Source: Polynucleobacter sp.
Lineage (GTDB): Bacteria > Pseudomonadota > Gammaproteobacteria > Burkholderiales > Burkholderiaceae
DNA length: 55,005 nucleotides
Assembly (NCBI GenBank): GCA_030157655.1
Contig: JAOAUK010000038.1
Location: forward strand, 1 to 55,005
Reading direction: 5' to 3'
Shown here: positions 31,978 through 41,963 of the stretch, one piece after another
Position numbering within the stretch: position 1 is the stretch's first letter
Layout of the letters: each line of letters starts with the position of its first letter
Notes under the pieces: model-generated
Told to the model about the DNA's origin: nothing
Database searches by the model: none
Seen by the model: only the letters and a program-made list of their open reading frames with translations
Position numbers and translations under genes: made by a program

Positions 31978-32609
31978 AAACTGTAGCCAGAAAAAAAGTT
32001 CTACTCGTAGATGATCACCCGGCAATGATTTGGGCGCTGAAAAATATGCTCTCGGAAAATGCTCACTTTGAGATAGCTGGCGAAGCCACCAATGGTGAGG
32101 AATGCATAGAATTTGCCAGAATCAACCCTCCCGACCTAATTATTCTTGACTTAGATATGCCAAGAACAGATGGGCTAGATGTCATTCGACGTCTGAGGAT
32201 TTCCTCATCACAAATCAGAATTCTGGTGGTATCCAGCCTAGATCCAAAGATATATGGCACAAGAATAAGAACTGTAGGTGGTCATGGTTTTATCAGCAAG
32301 ACAGCCAACTCAGACATTATTTTGGCGGCATGTTTAGCGGTATCTCAAGGATACACATTCTTTCACGTGAATGACGAGGGAGACCCCCCAAGTAGCGATG
32401 AAGAAATCATCGAATCATTTTCTCCGCGAGAATTTCAAGTCATGAAGTATCTAGCTGATGGCTACTGTAACTCCGATATATCTGAGTTTTTACATATCAG
32501 CGGTAAAACCGTATCCACATATAAATATCGCGTATATAAAAAAATTGGCGTTAGCAACCTGGCTGACATGATTTCATTTTGCAGATCCAACAGAATTATC
32601 GATGTCTGA
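31974..32609 (+). CDS. NarL/FixJ-type response regulator
   Basis: This 211-residue transcription factor has an N-terminal receiver domain: acidic pair Asp13/Asp14, phospho-acceptor Asp59 in LILDLDMP, Ser87 and Lys109. It has a C-terminal LuxR-type helix-turn-helix (FSPREFQVMKYLADGYCNSD, then ISGKTVSTYKYRVYKKIGV). The recognition region with TVSTYK is typical of the BvgA/EvgA group. It overlaps the gene before by 4 bases and the kinase after by 8, so all three are translated together. Its targets are unknown. Confidence 0.93.
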   Translation: MKTVARKKVLLVDDHPAMIWALKNMLSENAHFEIAGEATNGEECIEFARINPPDLIILDLDMPRTDGLDVIRRLRISSSQIRILVVSSLDPKIYGTRIRTVGGHGFISKTANSDIILAACLAVSQGYTFFHVNDEGDPPSSDEEIIESFSPREFQVMKYLADGYCNSDISEFLHISGKTVSTYKYRVYKKIGVSNLADMISFCRSNRIIDV

Positions 32610-34203
32610 AGTAAATTTATTCATTCCTATATTAGTTATCTTCAATCTAGTATCCCTTGCTTATTTCATTACAAAAAGTAAGCAATTGAAAAGTCGCATC
32701 CTCATAAAGTCCAACGAGAATGCACAACTAATCAAAACAATTACATTAAAAGACTTGACGCTATCTAGCATTAGCCATGAAATCAAAAATCCAATTAGCG
32801 CCATCATTGGAATCCATGAAAAAATACTGGCAAATAGAACGCTGCCACTCTACGAGCATAAGATTCTTGAAAGTGCTAAAGAGTCTGCTCAATCGATGTT
32901 AGAGATGCTTAATCAGGTACTAGACGCATCGAAGATTGCTGCAGGCAAAGTTCAACTAGAAGAAACCGCTTGCGATCTTAAAAATTTACTAAAAAATATT
33001 GACAGAGCATTATCAATTGCCGCCACAAAATCTGAAGTACGCCTAAGCACACATATCTGCTCAGAAATTGCGCCAAGTCTACTATTTGATGGAGTCAAAT
33101 TAAATCAAGTTCTCCACAATTTAATTAGTAATGCCATTAAATTTTCAAACAAAGGGCAGGTAATCATTACAACCAGAGTGATCGCCAATGATCATTTTGC
33201 ACAGATGATTTATTTTGAGATATCAGATAACGGTATCGGCATGCCTTCAGAACAAATCAAGAGACTGATACGTCCTTATGAGCAGATTAGCCCCAAAAAC
33301 ATAAATATTGAAAATATAGGCACCGGCTTAGGTCTAGGAATAACAGATCACCTGTTAAAACTTATGAATAGTCAATTATTCATCGAGTCTGAAATCAACA
33401 AGGGCACAACAGTGAGCTTTCAACTGTTACTGCCCAGATCAGTTGAAGAGCCAAAATATTCAGCCAAGGCCACACAAGAAAAGTCTTGTTTATCAATCGC
33501 CAGCAACAATCAAACCGTATTGATCATTGACGACCACACGCCAAGCAGGCTTATTACAGAATCACAATTCAAAGATATGGGCTACTGCGTTCATAGCTAC
33601 AGCAATCCATTGGTAGCAAAAGACCTTTTACTAAACACCCACTTCGATATATTGGTAACTGATTTTTCAATGCCAGATTTGAATGGTGAGTCACTCGCTC
33701 GTTTTGCTAGAGACATCTATTCTGAAAAAATAAAAATATATGGCATCACAGCGCATACAGATGGGGCAAGAAAATTAATTGATGACGAGAACGTCTTTAA
33801 TTCAGTTTTAATTAAACCAGCATCCATTTCTGACTGGAAAAGAGAGTTAAACCTACATAACACCTATATCAACTCCCTCAAACAATTAGGCGGCGATAAC
33901 CCAGGTATTTATTTAACGATCGCCAATGAGATTTTAATATTCCAAGAGCAAGCAATGGAGTTGCTCAAAGTAGGCCTACTTGATTCCCACATAAAACCAT
34001 CTGAAAAAGAATTAAAGGCTATGGCCCACAAAGTATTAGGTGGAGCGAACTTAACTAAAGATCCAAATCTAGTCAAAGTTGCCGCTCAATTTGAAAAAAA
34101 TTGCCCGCAACCTAACAAGCCGCTTTTCAATGACATGTGCATTGCATTATGCAAGTCAAACAAAATTCTCAAAAAAATTATTACTGAGAAAAACATTCAT
34201 TAA
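32602..34203 (+). CDS. Hybrid sensor histidine kinase (HisKA–HATPase–REC–HPt)
   Basis: This 533-residue protein has one N-terminal membrane helix (about residues 5–24) and essentially no periplasmic part. A HisKA domain with His59 in SISHEIKNP follows, then the ATPase with N box (HNLISNAIKFS), DNGIGMP and GTGLGLGI. A receiver domain has Asp354 in VTDFSMPD, and a C-terminal HPt-like domain has His476 in MAHKVLGGA. This gives the His-Asp-His relay of BvgS/EvgS-type kinases, ending on the response regulator encoded just upstream. The lack of Venus-flytrap or PAS domains means the signal must come through the membrane segment, the cytoplasm or a partner such as the EAL-like protein. Confidence 0.92.
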   Translation: MSEVNLFIPILVIFNLVSLAYFITKSKQLKSRILIKSNENAQLIKTITLKDLTLSSISHEIKNPISAIIGIHEKILANRTLPLYEHKILESAKESAQSMLEMLNQVLDASKIAAGKVQLEETACDLKNLLKNIDRALSIAATKSEVRLSTHICSEIAPSLLFDGVKLNQVLHNLISNAIKFSNKGQVIITTRVIANDHFAQMIYFEISDNGIGMPSEQIKRLIRPYEQISPKNINIENIGTGLGLGITDHLLKLMNSQLFIESEINKGTTVSFQLLLPRSVEEPKYSAKATQEKSCLSIASNNQTVLIIDDHTPSRLITESQFKDMGYCVHSYSNPLVAKDLLLNTHFDILVTDFSMPDLNGESLARFARDIYSEKIKIYGITAHTDGARKLIDDENVFNSVLIKPASISDWKRELNLHNTYINSLKQLGGDNPGIYLTIANEILIFQEQAMELLKVGLLDSHIKPSEKELKAMAHKVLGGANLTKDPNLVKVAAQFEKNCPQPNKPLFNDMCIALCKSNKILKKIITEKNIH

Positions 34204-34231
34204 TGCATTAATTTTGGCTATATTATTAGCC

Positions 34232-35800
34232 ATGCTCAAAAATAAACTCTCTATTGCCTTAATCAGTTTCTTATGGATCATGACTAGCTCATATGCATCC
34301 ACAGAAATTAAATTACCAATAGACATTGAGCGCGCAATCGCCAAAAGCAACATACCTAAAGATGCAATTGGAATTTCAGTAAAAAAAGTATCCCCCCTCG
34401 ATGTTTCTGCCAAAACTTTTAAATCAATCGACGTGGTTGATTGGCAAGAAGATGTCGCCATGAATCCCGCCTCGACCATGAAGCTACTAACAAGCTTAGC
34501 TGCTATGGAAATATTGGGCCCGCAATATCGCTGGAAAACAGACATCTTTACCAATGGGAAAATTCAAGCAGAAACACTCAAAGGTGACCTCCTCATCAGA
34601 GGTAGTGGTGACCCCAAATTAATCCCAGAAGAAATTAATAAGTTACTCAACAACCTCCGAGATTTTGGAATTAAAAAAATTGATGGCGACTTAATTTTTG
34701 ACCGGAGTGCTTATGAAGCATCCGTCAAAGAATCATCTTTTTCAGATGGAGAAACCACAAGATCCTATAACGTACTACCAGATGCGTTGCTATTTGCATT
34801 CAATAGCTTTAGCTTTCAATTTTTTCCAAGCGTTGATAGTCAATACGTCATCATCAAACAAACACCCAGAATTGCAAACTTAAAAATTGATAACAATTTA
34901 AAAGTGATTGATGCGCCCTGTAATGATTGGCGAAAAAACATTTCCATGTCGATTAATATGGAAAAAAATGGCTCCTGGTTAGCAAGTTTTGATGGTGAAT
35001 TTCCTAACGGCTGCCCCACCGCCAACTGGAATGTGGTTGCATCAAATAGTGATGATTTTTTATCTCAGAGCATCATAGCTGCCTGGGAGGATATTGGCGG
35101 ACGATGGATTCGAAAACCTAAAGTCAAAGCAGCGGCGATGGATAACTCGTTTAAACCCATCGTCACCCACTTAGGGGTGCCATTGCATGAGTCCATTAAA
35201 GATATCAACAAACTATCCAATAATGTAATGGCTAGACAAGTTTTATTGACGATTGCGCTTGAAAAATCAGGCAAGCCCAGCAACACAAGCAACGGCACAA
35301 AATTAGTGAAAGATTGGCTCAAAAAATATCAGTTGGATATGCCTGAATTAATTATCGAAAATGGATCAGGCCTATCTAGAATTGAAAGAATTAGTTCGAA
35401 ACATTTAAATCAAGTTCTTCTGCTTGGCCTCAATTCTGCATCTAGGGACTATTACGTCGAGTCACTACCGATTGCGGGGGTTGATGGCACAATGAAACAT
35501 CGCCTTTTAGACAAGTTCAGAAAGTATGTTCCTAAACGTAGCGAAGCAGAAGCTCTAGAAAAAAATACTTCTTTACTCCCTGGGTCAATCAGGAAATACG
35601 GAGCCTACATTAAGACTGGGTCGCTAGCTGATGTCAGATCAATTTCGGGATATGTGGTTAGCAGAACCGGTCATACCTATACAGTGACATCATTAATTAA
35701 TCATAAGAATGCGGGTTCGGGTAGAGGGATTCATGATGCCCTACTTGCGTGGCTGTTGGATGATGGGCCACTACAATCGTTAAGCGCCAGACCCCACTGA
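34232..35800 (+). CDS. dacB: D-alanyl-D-alanine carboxypeptidase/endopeptidase (PBP4)
   Basis: This 522-residue periplasmic protein trims peptidoglycan cross-links. I choose the ATG at 34232 because it gives a clean signal peptide (LKNKLSIALISFLWIMTSSYAS); longer starts run back into the kinase gene. The three penicillin-binding motifs are STMK (Ser81–Lys84), SNN (Ser329–Asn331) and KTG (Lys461–Gly463). The large insertion between the first two motifs is typical of PBP4. It lies 28 bases after the kinase gene, and its 3' end overlaps tsaC on the other strand by 21 bases. Confidence 0.93.
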   Translation: MLKNKLSIALISFLWIMTSSYASTEIKLPIDIERAIAKSNIPKDAIGISVKKVSPLDVSAKTFKSIDVVDWQEDVAMNPASTMKLLTSLAAMEILGPQYRWKTDIFTNGKIQAETLKGDLLIRGSGDPKLIPEEINKLLNNLRDFGIKKIDGDLIFDRSAYEASVKESSFSDGETTRSYNVLPDALLFAFNSFSFQFFPSVDSQYVIIKQTPRIANLKIDNNLKVIDAPCNDWRKNISMSINMEKNGSWLASFDGEFPNGCPTANWNVVASNSDDFLSQSIIAAWEDIGGRWIRKPKVKAAAMDNSFKPIVTHLGVPLHESIKDINKLSNNVMARQVLLTIALEKSGKPSNTSNGTKLVKDWLKKYQLDMPELIIENGSGLSRIERISSKHLNQVLLLGLNSASRDYYVESLPIAGVDGTMKHRLLDKFRKYVPKRSEAEALEKNTSLLPGSIRKYGAYIKTGSLADVRSISGYVVSRTGHTYTVTSLINHKNAGSGRGIHDALLAWLLDDGPLQSLSARPH

Positions 35801-36826
35801 GGCTCTTCCAAGTCGATCTCTAATAGCGTCCCACTGCTCAGAGTCTGGCAGTTTTTCAAAATAAATAACATCCACATTCAATTGATCTAATGCACGTAAT
35901 GTTGCATACAAGGATCTTGCCAACTGATTCGCGGATGCAGGTAAAACAATTTCTTGAATGTCACTGCATGATGAAAGATTAATATCTTGAGACTTTTCAA
36001 AATGCGCCCAAGCCACCCGTTTGCCCACGCAGTCATTTACATGAATTGAATCAAGGCAATCAGGGTCATATAAAACTAATTTCGTTCTAGGTGCGTAATG
36101 CGCACTCAAACTACCTGAGACTCTAGGTTGAGTAGCATCACCATCCTGAGCTAGCAAATCCTTTGATAGGCCAAGCTTACTCAGAACCTCATCAATCATG
36201 CCCTTTGATATAGCACCCGGTCTCAAAACGACTGCGCCATGAGTATCCCATCGAGATAGGTCAACAATCGTTGACTCAATTCCAACATCACAAGCGCCAC
36301 CATCAAGAATTAAGACAGATCCATCAGGAAACTCATCTTTGACATGGTCGGCTGTAGTTGGAGAAATTCTGCCAAAACGATTAGCCGATGGCGCAACTAC
36401 TGCGCCACCAAACAATCTTAATAAATCTTGAGTTACAGAATGGTTCGGGCAACGAATACCCACAGTCTCCTGCCCGCCAGTTACCTCCGATAAAACATTC
36501 TTTGCTTTAGGCAAAATAATGGTTAATGGGCCAGGCCAAAAAGCTTGAGCTAGCGCCAAGGCTTGCGGAGAAACATCTCTAGACCAATCAAACAATACCT
36601 GTTGCCACGCATTTTGTGACTCAGCACTGCTCATTGTTGGCAAAACAGGATTTGCAATATGAACAATTAAAGGATGTCCACTAGGCCTACCCTTAGTTGC
36701 AAACACTTTATTTACTGCTGCAAGATTCTTCGCATCTGCAGCAAGGCCATAAACAGTTTCTGTGGGTATAGCAACTAAACTACCATCTCGAAGTTGCTTA
36801 ACCGCCGAGTCGAGTAAATCAGACAT
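35780..36826 (-). CDS. tsaC: L-threonylcarbamoyladenylate synthase, long Sua5 form
   Basis: It makes threonylcarbamoyl-AMP for the t6A37 modification of ANN-decoding tRNAs. The 348 residues comprise an N-terminal YrdC domain (LVAIPTETVYGLAADA, TKGRPSGHPLIVH, VAPSANRFGRISPT) and a C-terminal Sua5 domain, with the linker around SGSLSAHYAPRTKLVLYD. The long form is often named Sua5 or YwlC. It ends the pgk–purK run and overlaps the convergent dacB 3' end by 21 bases, leaving no room for a terminator outside coding sequence. Confidence 0.93.
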   Translation of the reverse strand: MSDLLDSAVKQLRDGSLVAIPTETVYGLAADAKNLAAVNKVFATKGRPSGHPLIVHIANPVLPTMSSAESQNAWQQVLFDWSRDVSPQALALAQAFWPGPLTIILPKAKNVLSEVTGGQETVGIRCPNHSVTQDLLRLFGGAVVAPSANRFGRISPTTADHVKDEFPDGSVLILDGGACDVGIESTIVDLSRWDTHGAVVLRPGAISKGMIDEVLSKLGLSKDLLAQDGDATQPRVSGSLSAHYAPRTKLVLYDPDCLDSIHVNDCVGKRVAWAHFEKSQDINLSSCSDIQEIVLPASANQLARSLYATLRALDQLNVDVIYFEKLPDSEQWDAIRDRLGRASVGSGA

Positions 36827-36828
36827 GA

Positions 36829-38007
36829 TTAACGCGTAATACGCAATACCTTCACAGCGTTTTCACAAGCAAGCCTCACCTCGCTAGGTGTTGAGCCCAC
36901 AAAATTGATGTGCCCCATCTTTCTACCGCGACGTGGCTCTGCTTTACCGTATAAGTGCAATTTTGTCTTCGCTTGCTTAAGTGTTTCATTCCAAAGTGGC
37001 TCCGATTGCTGCCCATCAACTAGCCACTCGTCACCCAAAATGTTCAACATAATGGTTGACTGGATTAAATCTGTGCTGCCCAAAGGAATTCTTGCCATCG
37101 CACGAACTTGCTGCTCGAACTGACTCGTAACACATGCATTTTGAGTGTAGTGGCCAGAGTTATGTGGGCGTGGGGCTATTTCGTTGGCAACAATGTCGCC
37201 GCTTTTAAGGACGAAAAATTCAACGCACAAAACGCCCACATAATCTAAGCGTCTAATAATCGCTTTAGCCGCTTCAACAATTCTTTTTTCCTGAATTGAG
37301 TTAATTGAAGGCGCTGGAACTGTCGTTGTGTGCAAAATTCCTGATTTATGAATATTTTCTGCAACTGGATACGCAACAACCTCATCATCATGACCACGCA
37401 CCACTAATGCAGAGACTTCAAATGCTAAATCCATGCGCTTTTCTAAAACGCAAATAACTCGATTAAATTTTTCCCAAGCCTGATTCAACTCATCTCGAGT
37501 ATGAACAGTCACTTGACCTTTACCGTCATAACCCATGCGAGCGGTCTTGAGAATGCCTGGAAATAGATCTTCTGGAACATGAGTCACATCAGATTCATGC
37601 TCAATCACAAAATGTGGCGCAGGACCAATTCCAGCCTCATCTTTCCATGTAGCTAGGAATTTCTTTTCAGCGACTCTATTTTGAGCAACAGATACCCCTG
37701 CGCTTGTTGGGGCCACGTAAACACCCAAAGCCTCCAACTCATCTAAAGCTTGCGCTGGAACATTTTCAAACTCGGTACTGACAGCCTGACAAATAGACGC
37801 CATCTCTTTTAAGGCAGCATGATCGACATAATCAGCTTGTATATGCTTTTCTGCGACTGCACCTGCCGGACTATTTACATCTGGGTCTAAAACACATACT
37901 TTGTAACCCATTACTTGAGCAGCGTGAGTAAACATACGGCCCAACTGACCGCCACCCAGAATACCTAAATAAGAACCCGGCAAAATAGGGTCTAAACGAT
38001 CGGCCAT
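36829..38007 (-). CDS. purK: N5-carboxyaminoimidazole ribonucleotide synthase
   Basis: This ATP-grasp enzyme carboxylates AIR at N5 using ATP and bicarbonate. The 392-residue protein begins LPGSYLGILGGGQLGRMF and has AVSTEFENVP, ILKTARMGYDGKGQ and NEIAPRPHNSGHYTQNA, all PurK blocks. It follows purE by 3 bases, and the two enzymes act in sequence. Confidence 0.96.
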   Translation of the reverse strand: MADRLDPILPGSYLGILGGGQLGRMFTHAAQVMGYKVCVLDPDVNSPAGAVAEKHIQADYVDHAALKEMASICQAVSTEFENVPAQALDELEALGVYVAPTSAGVSVAQNRVAEKKFLATWKDEAGIGPAPHFVIEHESDVTHVPEDLFPGILKTARMGYDGKGQVTVHTRDELNQAWEKFNRVICVLEKRMDLAFEVSALVVRGHDDEVVAYPVAENIHKSGILHTTTVPAPSINSIQEKRIVEAAKAIIRRLDYVGVLCVEFFVLKSGDIVANEIAPRPHNSGHYTQNACVTSQFEQQVRAMARIPLGSTDLIQSTIMLNILGDEWLVDGQQSEPLWNETLKQAKTKLHLYGKAEPRRGRKMGHINFVGSTPSEVRLACENAVKVLRITR

Positions 38008-38010
38008 ATA

Positions 38011-38508
38011 TTAAGAATGTCCCGGCAAATTCATAGCACGAGCTTTTTCAGTTTGAGCAGCTCGGAATGTTTCTAATTTTTTCGCCAAAGCGGCATCATT
38101 GACAGCCAAGTTAGCGATAACGTGCAAAGCGGCATTAGCAGCGCCAGCTTCACCAATTGCAAAAGTTGCCACAGGAATACCTTTAGGCATTTGCACAATC
38201 GAATACAAGGAATCCTCACCACGCAAATACTTAGAAGCAACAGGCACACCAAAAATAGGTACGATTGTTTTTGATGCCAACATACCTGGCAAATGAGCGG
38301 CGCCGCCAGCTCCAGCAATAATCGCCTTTAATCCTTTATCAACAGCAGTTTCTGCATAAGAAAACATATCATCAGGCATACGGTGCGCAGAAACAACTTT
38401 AGCTTCATAGGCAATGCCAAACTCTTGCAAAATCTGTGCGGCATTTTGCATGGTGTCCCAATCAGAATTTGATCCCATCACAATTCCAACAATTGGTTTC
38501 TGGCTCAT
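38011..38508 (-). CDS. purE: N5-carboxyaminoimidazole ribonucleotide mutase
   Basis: This 165-residue class I PurE moves the carboxylate of N5-CAIR to C4. It has [29 protein letters not shown], and [14 protein letters not shown] with PIFGVPV. The length is normal. It sits between purC and purK, so three consecutive activities of the pathway are grouped. Confidence 0.97.
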   Translation of the reverse strand: MSQKPIVGIVMGSNSDWDTMQNAAQILQEFGIAYEAKVVSAHRMPDDMFSYAETAVDKGLKAIIAGAGGAAHLPGMLASKTIVPIFGVPVASKYLRGEDSLYSIVQMPKGIPVATFAIGEAGAANAALHVIANLAVNDAALAKKLETFRAAQTEKARAMNLPGHS

Positions 38509-38538
38509 AGTTTTTCCTTTTTGCTTATGCAGTAGGTA

Positions 38539-39432
38539 TTAAGCGGTTAATGTTTCAAGTGCTTCACGGTATTTGGCAGCCGTTTTTTCAATCACATCTT
38601 GCGGCAACTGAGGCGCAGGGGCCGACTTATTCCATGGCTTGCCATTTACTTGAGCCAACTCCAACCAATCACGTACAAACTGTTTATCGAAAGATGGCGG
38701 ATTTGAACCAACCTGGTATGAGCTTGCTGGCCAGAAGCGTGAGGAATCAGCAGTTAATACTTCATCCATCAACACCAAGTTACCCGCCTCATCAAGACCA
38801 AACTCAAATTTGGTATCAGCAATGATGATGCCTTTACTTGCAGCATAAATTGAAGCCTCTTGATACAAACGAATGCTGACATCTTTAATCTTAGCAGCCA
38901 AATCTTTACCAATGCGAGCCTCAACCTCCGTATAAGAAATGTTTTCATCATGCTCACCAACTTCTGCTTTAGCAGCAGGCGTAAAAATTGGCTCAGGCAA
39001 TTTTTGAGCATTTTGCAATCCAGCTGGCAATTGAATGCCGCAAACAGAACCAGTCGCCTGGTAATCTTTCCAACCACTGCCTGACAAGTATCCACGGACA
39101 ACTGCTTCCACCATAATTGGCTTCAAACGCTTAGTCACTATTGCACGGCCAGTCACTTGATTAACTTCGTTGGCTGCAACTACGGTTGCAGGATCAATGC
39201 CAGTCAAATGATTTGGAATCACATGGCTTAACTTATCAAACCAAAAGTTAGCCATTTGATTAAGGACGATACCCTTGCCCGGGATAGGCTCACCCATCAC
39301 AACATCAAAGGCTGATAAACGATCAGTTGTAATCATCAATAACTGATCACTACCAATAGCGTAGATATCGCGAACCTTGCCCTTTGAAATCAAAGGTAAA
39401 GACTTGATTGAAGATTCGTATAGAGCTTGCAT
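38539..39432 (-). CDS. purC: SAICAR synthase (phosphoribosylaminoimidazole-succinocarboxamide synthase)
   Basis: It joins aspartate to CAIR with ATP. The roughly 297-residue protein has the N-terminal [48 protein letters not shown], and DTKFEFG with [17 protein letters not shown] choose the ATG at 39432, which has AAGG 5 bases upstream; an in-frame GTG two codons earlier lacks a suitable ribosome-binding site. It starts 7 bases after the fba stop and is probably co-transcribed with it. Confidence 0.96.
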   Translation of the reverse strand: MQALYESSIKSLPLISKGKVRDIYAIGSDQLLMITTDRLSAFDVVMGEPIPGKGIVLNQMANFWFDKLSHVIPNHLTGIDPATVVAANEVNQVTGRAIVTKRLKPIMVEAVVRGYLSGSGWKDYQATGSVCGIQLPAGLQNAQKLPEPIFTPAAKAEVGEHDENISYTEVEARIGKDLAAKIKDVSIRLYQEASIYAASKGIIIADTKFEFGLDEAGNLVLMDEVLTADSSRFWPASSYQVGSNPPSFDKQFVRDWLELAQVNGKPWNKSAPAPQLPQDVIEKTAAKYREALETLTA

Positions 39433-39439
39433 GTACACC

Positions 39440-40504
39440 TTATTTAACTAATTGAGCCAACTGACCTGCTTTATAGCGCTCAGCCATTTTTTCTAAAGGA
39501 ATTGATTTGATTTTTCCTGCTTGACCTTCACAACCGAAAGCCAAGTAACGAGCTTTACAAATCTCTTTTGCAGCTTCACGAGCTGGCTTTAGATAATCAC
39601 GAGGATCAAACTTACTTGGGTTTTCAAATAAGTAACGGCGAATAGCAGCAGTCATTGCCAAACGAATATCTGTATCGATGTTGATTTTTCTAACGCCGTG
39701 CTTAATACCTTCTTGAATTTCTTCTACAGGTACACCGTAGGTTTCTTTCATGTCGCCACCAAACTCGCGAATGATTGCTAATAATTCTTGTGGAACGCTA
39801 GATGAGCCATGCATTACCAAATGCGTATTAGGAATACGTTGATTAATTTCTTTGATGCGATCAATCGCAAGAATGTCACCAGTAGGCTTTTTAGTGAACT
39901 TATAAGCTCCATGGCTTGTGCCAATAGCAATTGCCAAAGCATCACATTGAGTTTTCTTAACAAAGTCTGCTGCTTGCTCAACATCCGTTAACAATTGATC
40001 ACGCGTCATAGCACCTTCTGCGCCATGACCATCTTCTTTATCACCCATCATTGTTTCTAAAGAGCCCAATACTCCCAACTCTGCTTCAACAGTAACGCCG
40101 ATTGAATGGGCAAATTTAACAACTTCTTGAGATACAGCTACGTTGTAATCATATGACGCCACAGTCTTACCGTCGTCCATCAATGATCCATCCATCATGA
40201 CTGATGTAAAGCCAGACCGAATTGCTGCCATACAAACGGCAGGGCTCTGGCCATGGTCTTGATGCATCACAACAGGTATATGAGGATATGCCTCGACAGC
40301 TGCATCAATTAAATGACGCAAAAATGCTTCGCCAGCATACTTACGAGCACCTGCCGAAGCTTGCATGATTACTGGTGCATTGACTTCATCAGCAGCAGCC
40401 ATAATTGCTTGAACCTGCTCTAAGTTATTAACGTTAAACGCAGGCAATCCATAAGCATTTTCTGCTGCGTGATCCAATAATTGGCGCATAGATACAAGTG
40501 CCAT
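39440..40504 (-). CDS. fba: Class II fructose-bisphosphate aldolase
   Basis: This zinc-dependent aldolase interconverts fructose-1,6-bisphosphate with DHAP and G3P. The 354-residue protein has [16 protein letters not shown], the zinc-binding [29 protein letters not shown], and VMHGSSSVP. It is of the longer CbbA/Calvin-cycle-type class II group found in betaproteobacteria. Here it most likely serves glycolysis and gluconeogenesis, because no RuBisCO genes are seen. Confidence 0.95.
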   Translation of the reverse strand: MALVSMRQLLDHAAENAYGLPAFNVNNLEQVQAIMAAADEVNAPVIMQASAGARKYAGEAFLRHLIDAAVEAYPHIPVVMHQDHGQSPAVCMAAIRSGFTSVMMDGSLMDDGKTVASYDYNVAVSQEVVKFAHSIGVTVEAELGVLGSLETMMGDKEDGHGAEGAMTRDQLLTDVEQAADFVKKTQCDALAIAIGTSHGAYKFTKKPTGDILAIDRIKEINQRIPNTHLVMHGSSSVPQELLAIIREFGGDMKETYGVPVEEIQEGIKHGVRKINIDTDIRLAMTAAIRRYLFENPSKFDPRDYLKPAREAAKEICKARYLAFGCEGQAGKIKSIPLEKMAERYKAGQLAQLVK

Positions 40505-40526
40505 AACTTTTCCCTTAAATTAAAAT

Positions 40527-41963
40527 TTATTTCACATCAACAATCTTTAACGTATTAGTTCCGCCCACCTGACCCATTGGCTCACCAACCGTTAATACAA
40601 TCTTGTCACCGACATTCACTGCGCCCAATTTCTTAACGCAAGCCTCAGCTTGTTCCAAAGCAGTATCTCGATCATTGCTAGTATCTAAATGTAGTGGATG
40701 CACATTTCTATACAAAGCCATACTTCTTTGACTTGCAACTTTTGTTGTTAGCGCAAAAATTGGCACCTGAATTTTGTGACGGCTCATCCACAATGCTGTA
40801 GATCCAGAATCAGTTAATGCCGCAATCGCTTTTACCCCAAGGTGATAAGCAGTAAACAGTGCACCAAATGCAATTGATTGATCAATACGTGTAAATTTTT
40901 GATCAAAAAAATCAGCGTCTAAATGGTGTACTTCAGTCTTCTCAGCCTCAAGACAGATAGCAGCCATCTGTAAAACAGTCTCAACTGGATACTGGCCCGA
41001 TGCAGTTTCCGCTGACAACATAACAGCATCTGTGCCATCTAATACCGCATTAGCAACGTCACTAACCTCTGCCCTGGTTGGCACAGGATTAACAATCATC
41101 GATTCCATCATTTGCGTAGCTGTGATCACCACCTTGTTGGCTTCGCGAGCCAAACGAATCATTTTCTTTTGTAACGCCGGAACAGTTGCGTTGCCAACCT
41201 CAACAGCCAAGTCACCACGAGCGACCATGATGCCATCACTAACTTCTAAAATACCTTCCAAAACGCCAGGCAAGACAGCTTCAGCACGCTCAATCTTGGC
41301 AATCAATTTAGCTTTATGTCCAAGCTCTTTAGTTGCTTGATTTGCAAGATCTCTTGCAATTTTCATGTCGTCAGCATTTTTCGGAAAACTGATAGCAATG
41401 TAATCAGCTCCCAAACCAATGGCAGTCTTAAGGTCTTCTTTATCTTTATCCGTCAATGCTGGCGCAGTTAAACCACCGCCGGCACGGTTGATACCTTTGT
41501 TGTTTGATAGCTCACCACCCAACTCAACCACTGTGTGTATGCAGGCACCCTGAACCTCTTCAACGCGAATGACCAACAAACCGTCATTCAATAACAACTT
41601 ATCACCCACCTTAACGTCATTAGGGAGGTTTTTATAGTCGAGACCAACTTTTGTTTGGTCACCCAAAGAACAGTTGGCATCTAAAGTAAAACGCTCGCCT
41701 GCCTTTAAGATAATTTTGTTATTTTCAAATTTGCCAACCCTGATTTTTGGGCCTTGCAAATCAGCCATGATCGCCACTTCACGACCAACATTTTTTGAAA
41801 CTTCTCGAACAAGTTGCGCTCTAGCCTGATGATCAGATGCTGTGCCATGAGAAAAATTCAGGCGTACCACATCTACCCCAGCCTCTATTAATTGCTTAAG
41901 CGTTTCAGCACTGCTTGAAGCAGGCCCAAGTGTTGCAACTATTTTTGTCGCACGTAATGTCAT
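40527..41963 (-). CDS. pyk: Pyruvate kinase
   Basis: It converts phosphoenolpyruvate and ADP to pyruvate and ATP. The 478-residue protein has [26 protein letters not shown], the active-site run [21 protein letters not shown], and [10 protein letters not shown]. Its ATG overlaps the pgk stop (ATGA), so the two ATP-yielding steps of lower glycolysis are translationally coupled. Confidence 0.97.
   Translation of the reverse strand: MTLRATKIVATLGPASSSAETLKQLIEAGVDVVRLNFSHGTASDHQARAQLVREVSKNVGREVAIMADLQGPKIRVGKFENNKIILKAGERFTLDANCSLGDQTKVGLDYKNLPNDVKVGDKLLLNDGLLVIRVEEVQGACIHTVVELGGELSNNKGINRAGGGLTAPALTDKDKEDLKTAIGLGADYIAISFPKNADDMKIARDLANQATKELGHKAKLIAKIERAEAVLPGVLEGILEVSDGIMVARGDLAVEVGNATVPALQKKMIRLAREANKVVITATQMMESMIVNPVPTRAEVSDVANAVLDGTDAVMLSAETASGQYPVETVLQMAAICLEAEKTEVHHLDADFFDQKFTRIDQSIAFGALFTAYHLGVKAIAALTDSGSTALWMSRHKIQVPIFALTTKVASQRSMALYRNVHPLHLDTSNDRDTALEQAEACVKKLGAVNVGDKIVLTVGEPMGQVGGTNTLKIVDVK

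Noticed and set aside
34079-34231. Upstream in-frame extension of dacB reaching back into the kinase gene
   Set aside because: It would bury the signal peptide behind 51 extra residues and overlap the HPt coding region; the ATG at 34232 begins a normal signal peptide.
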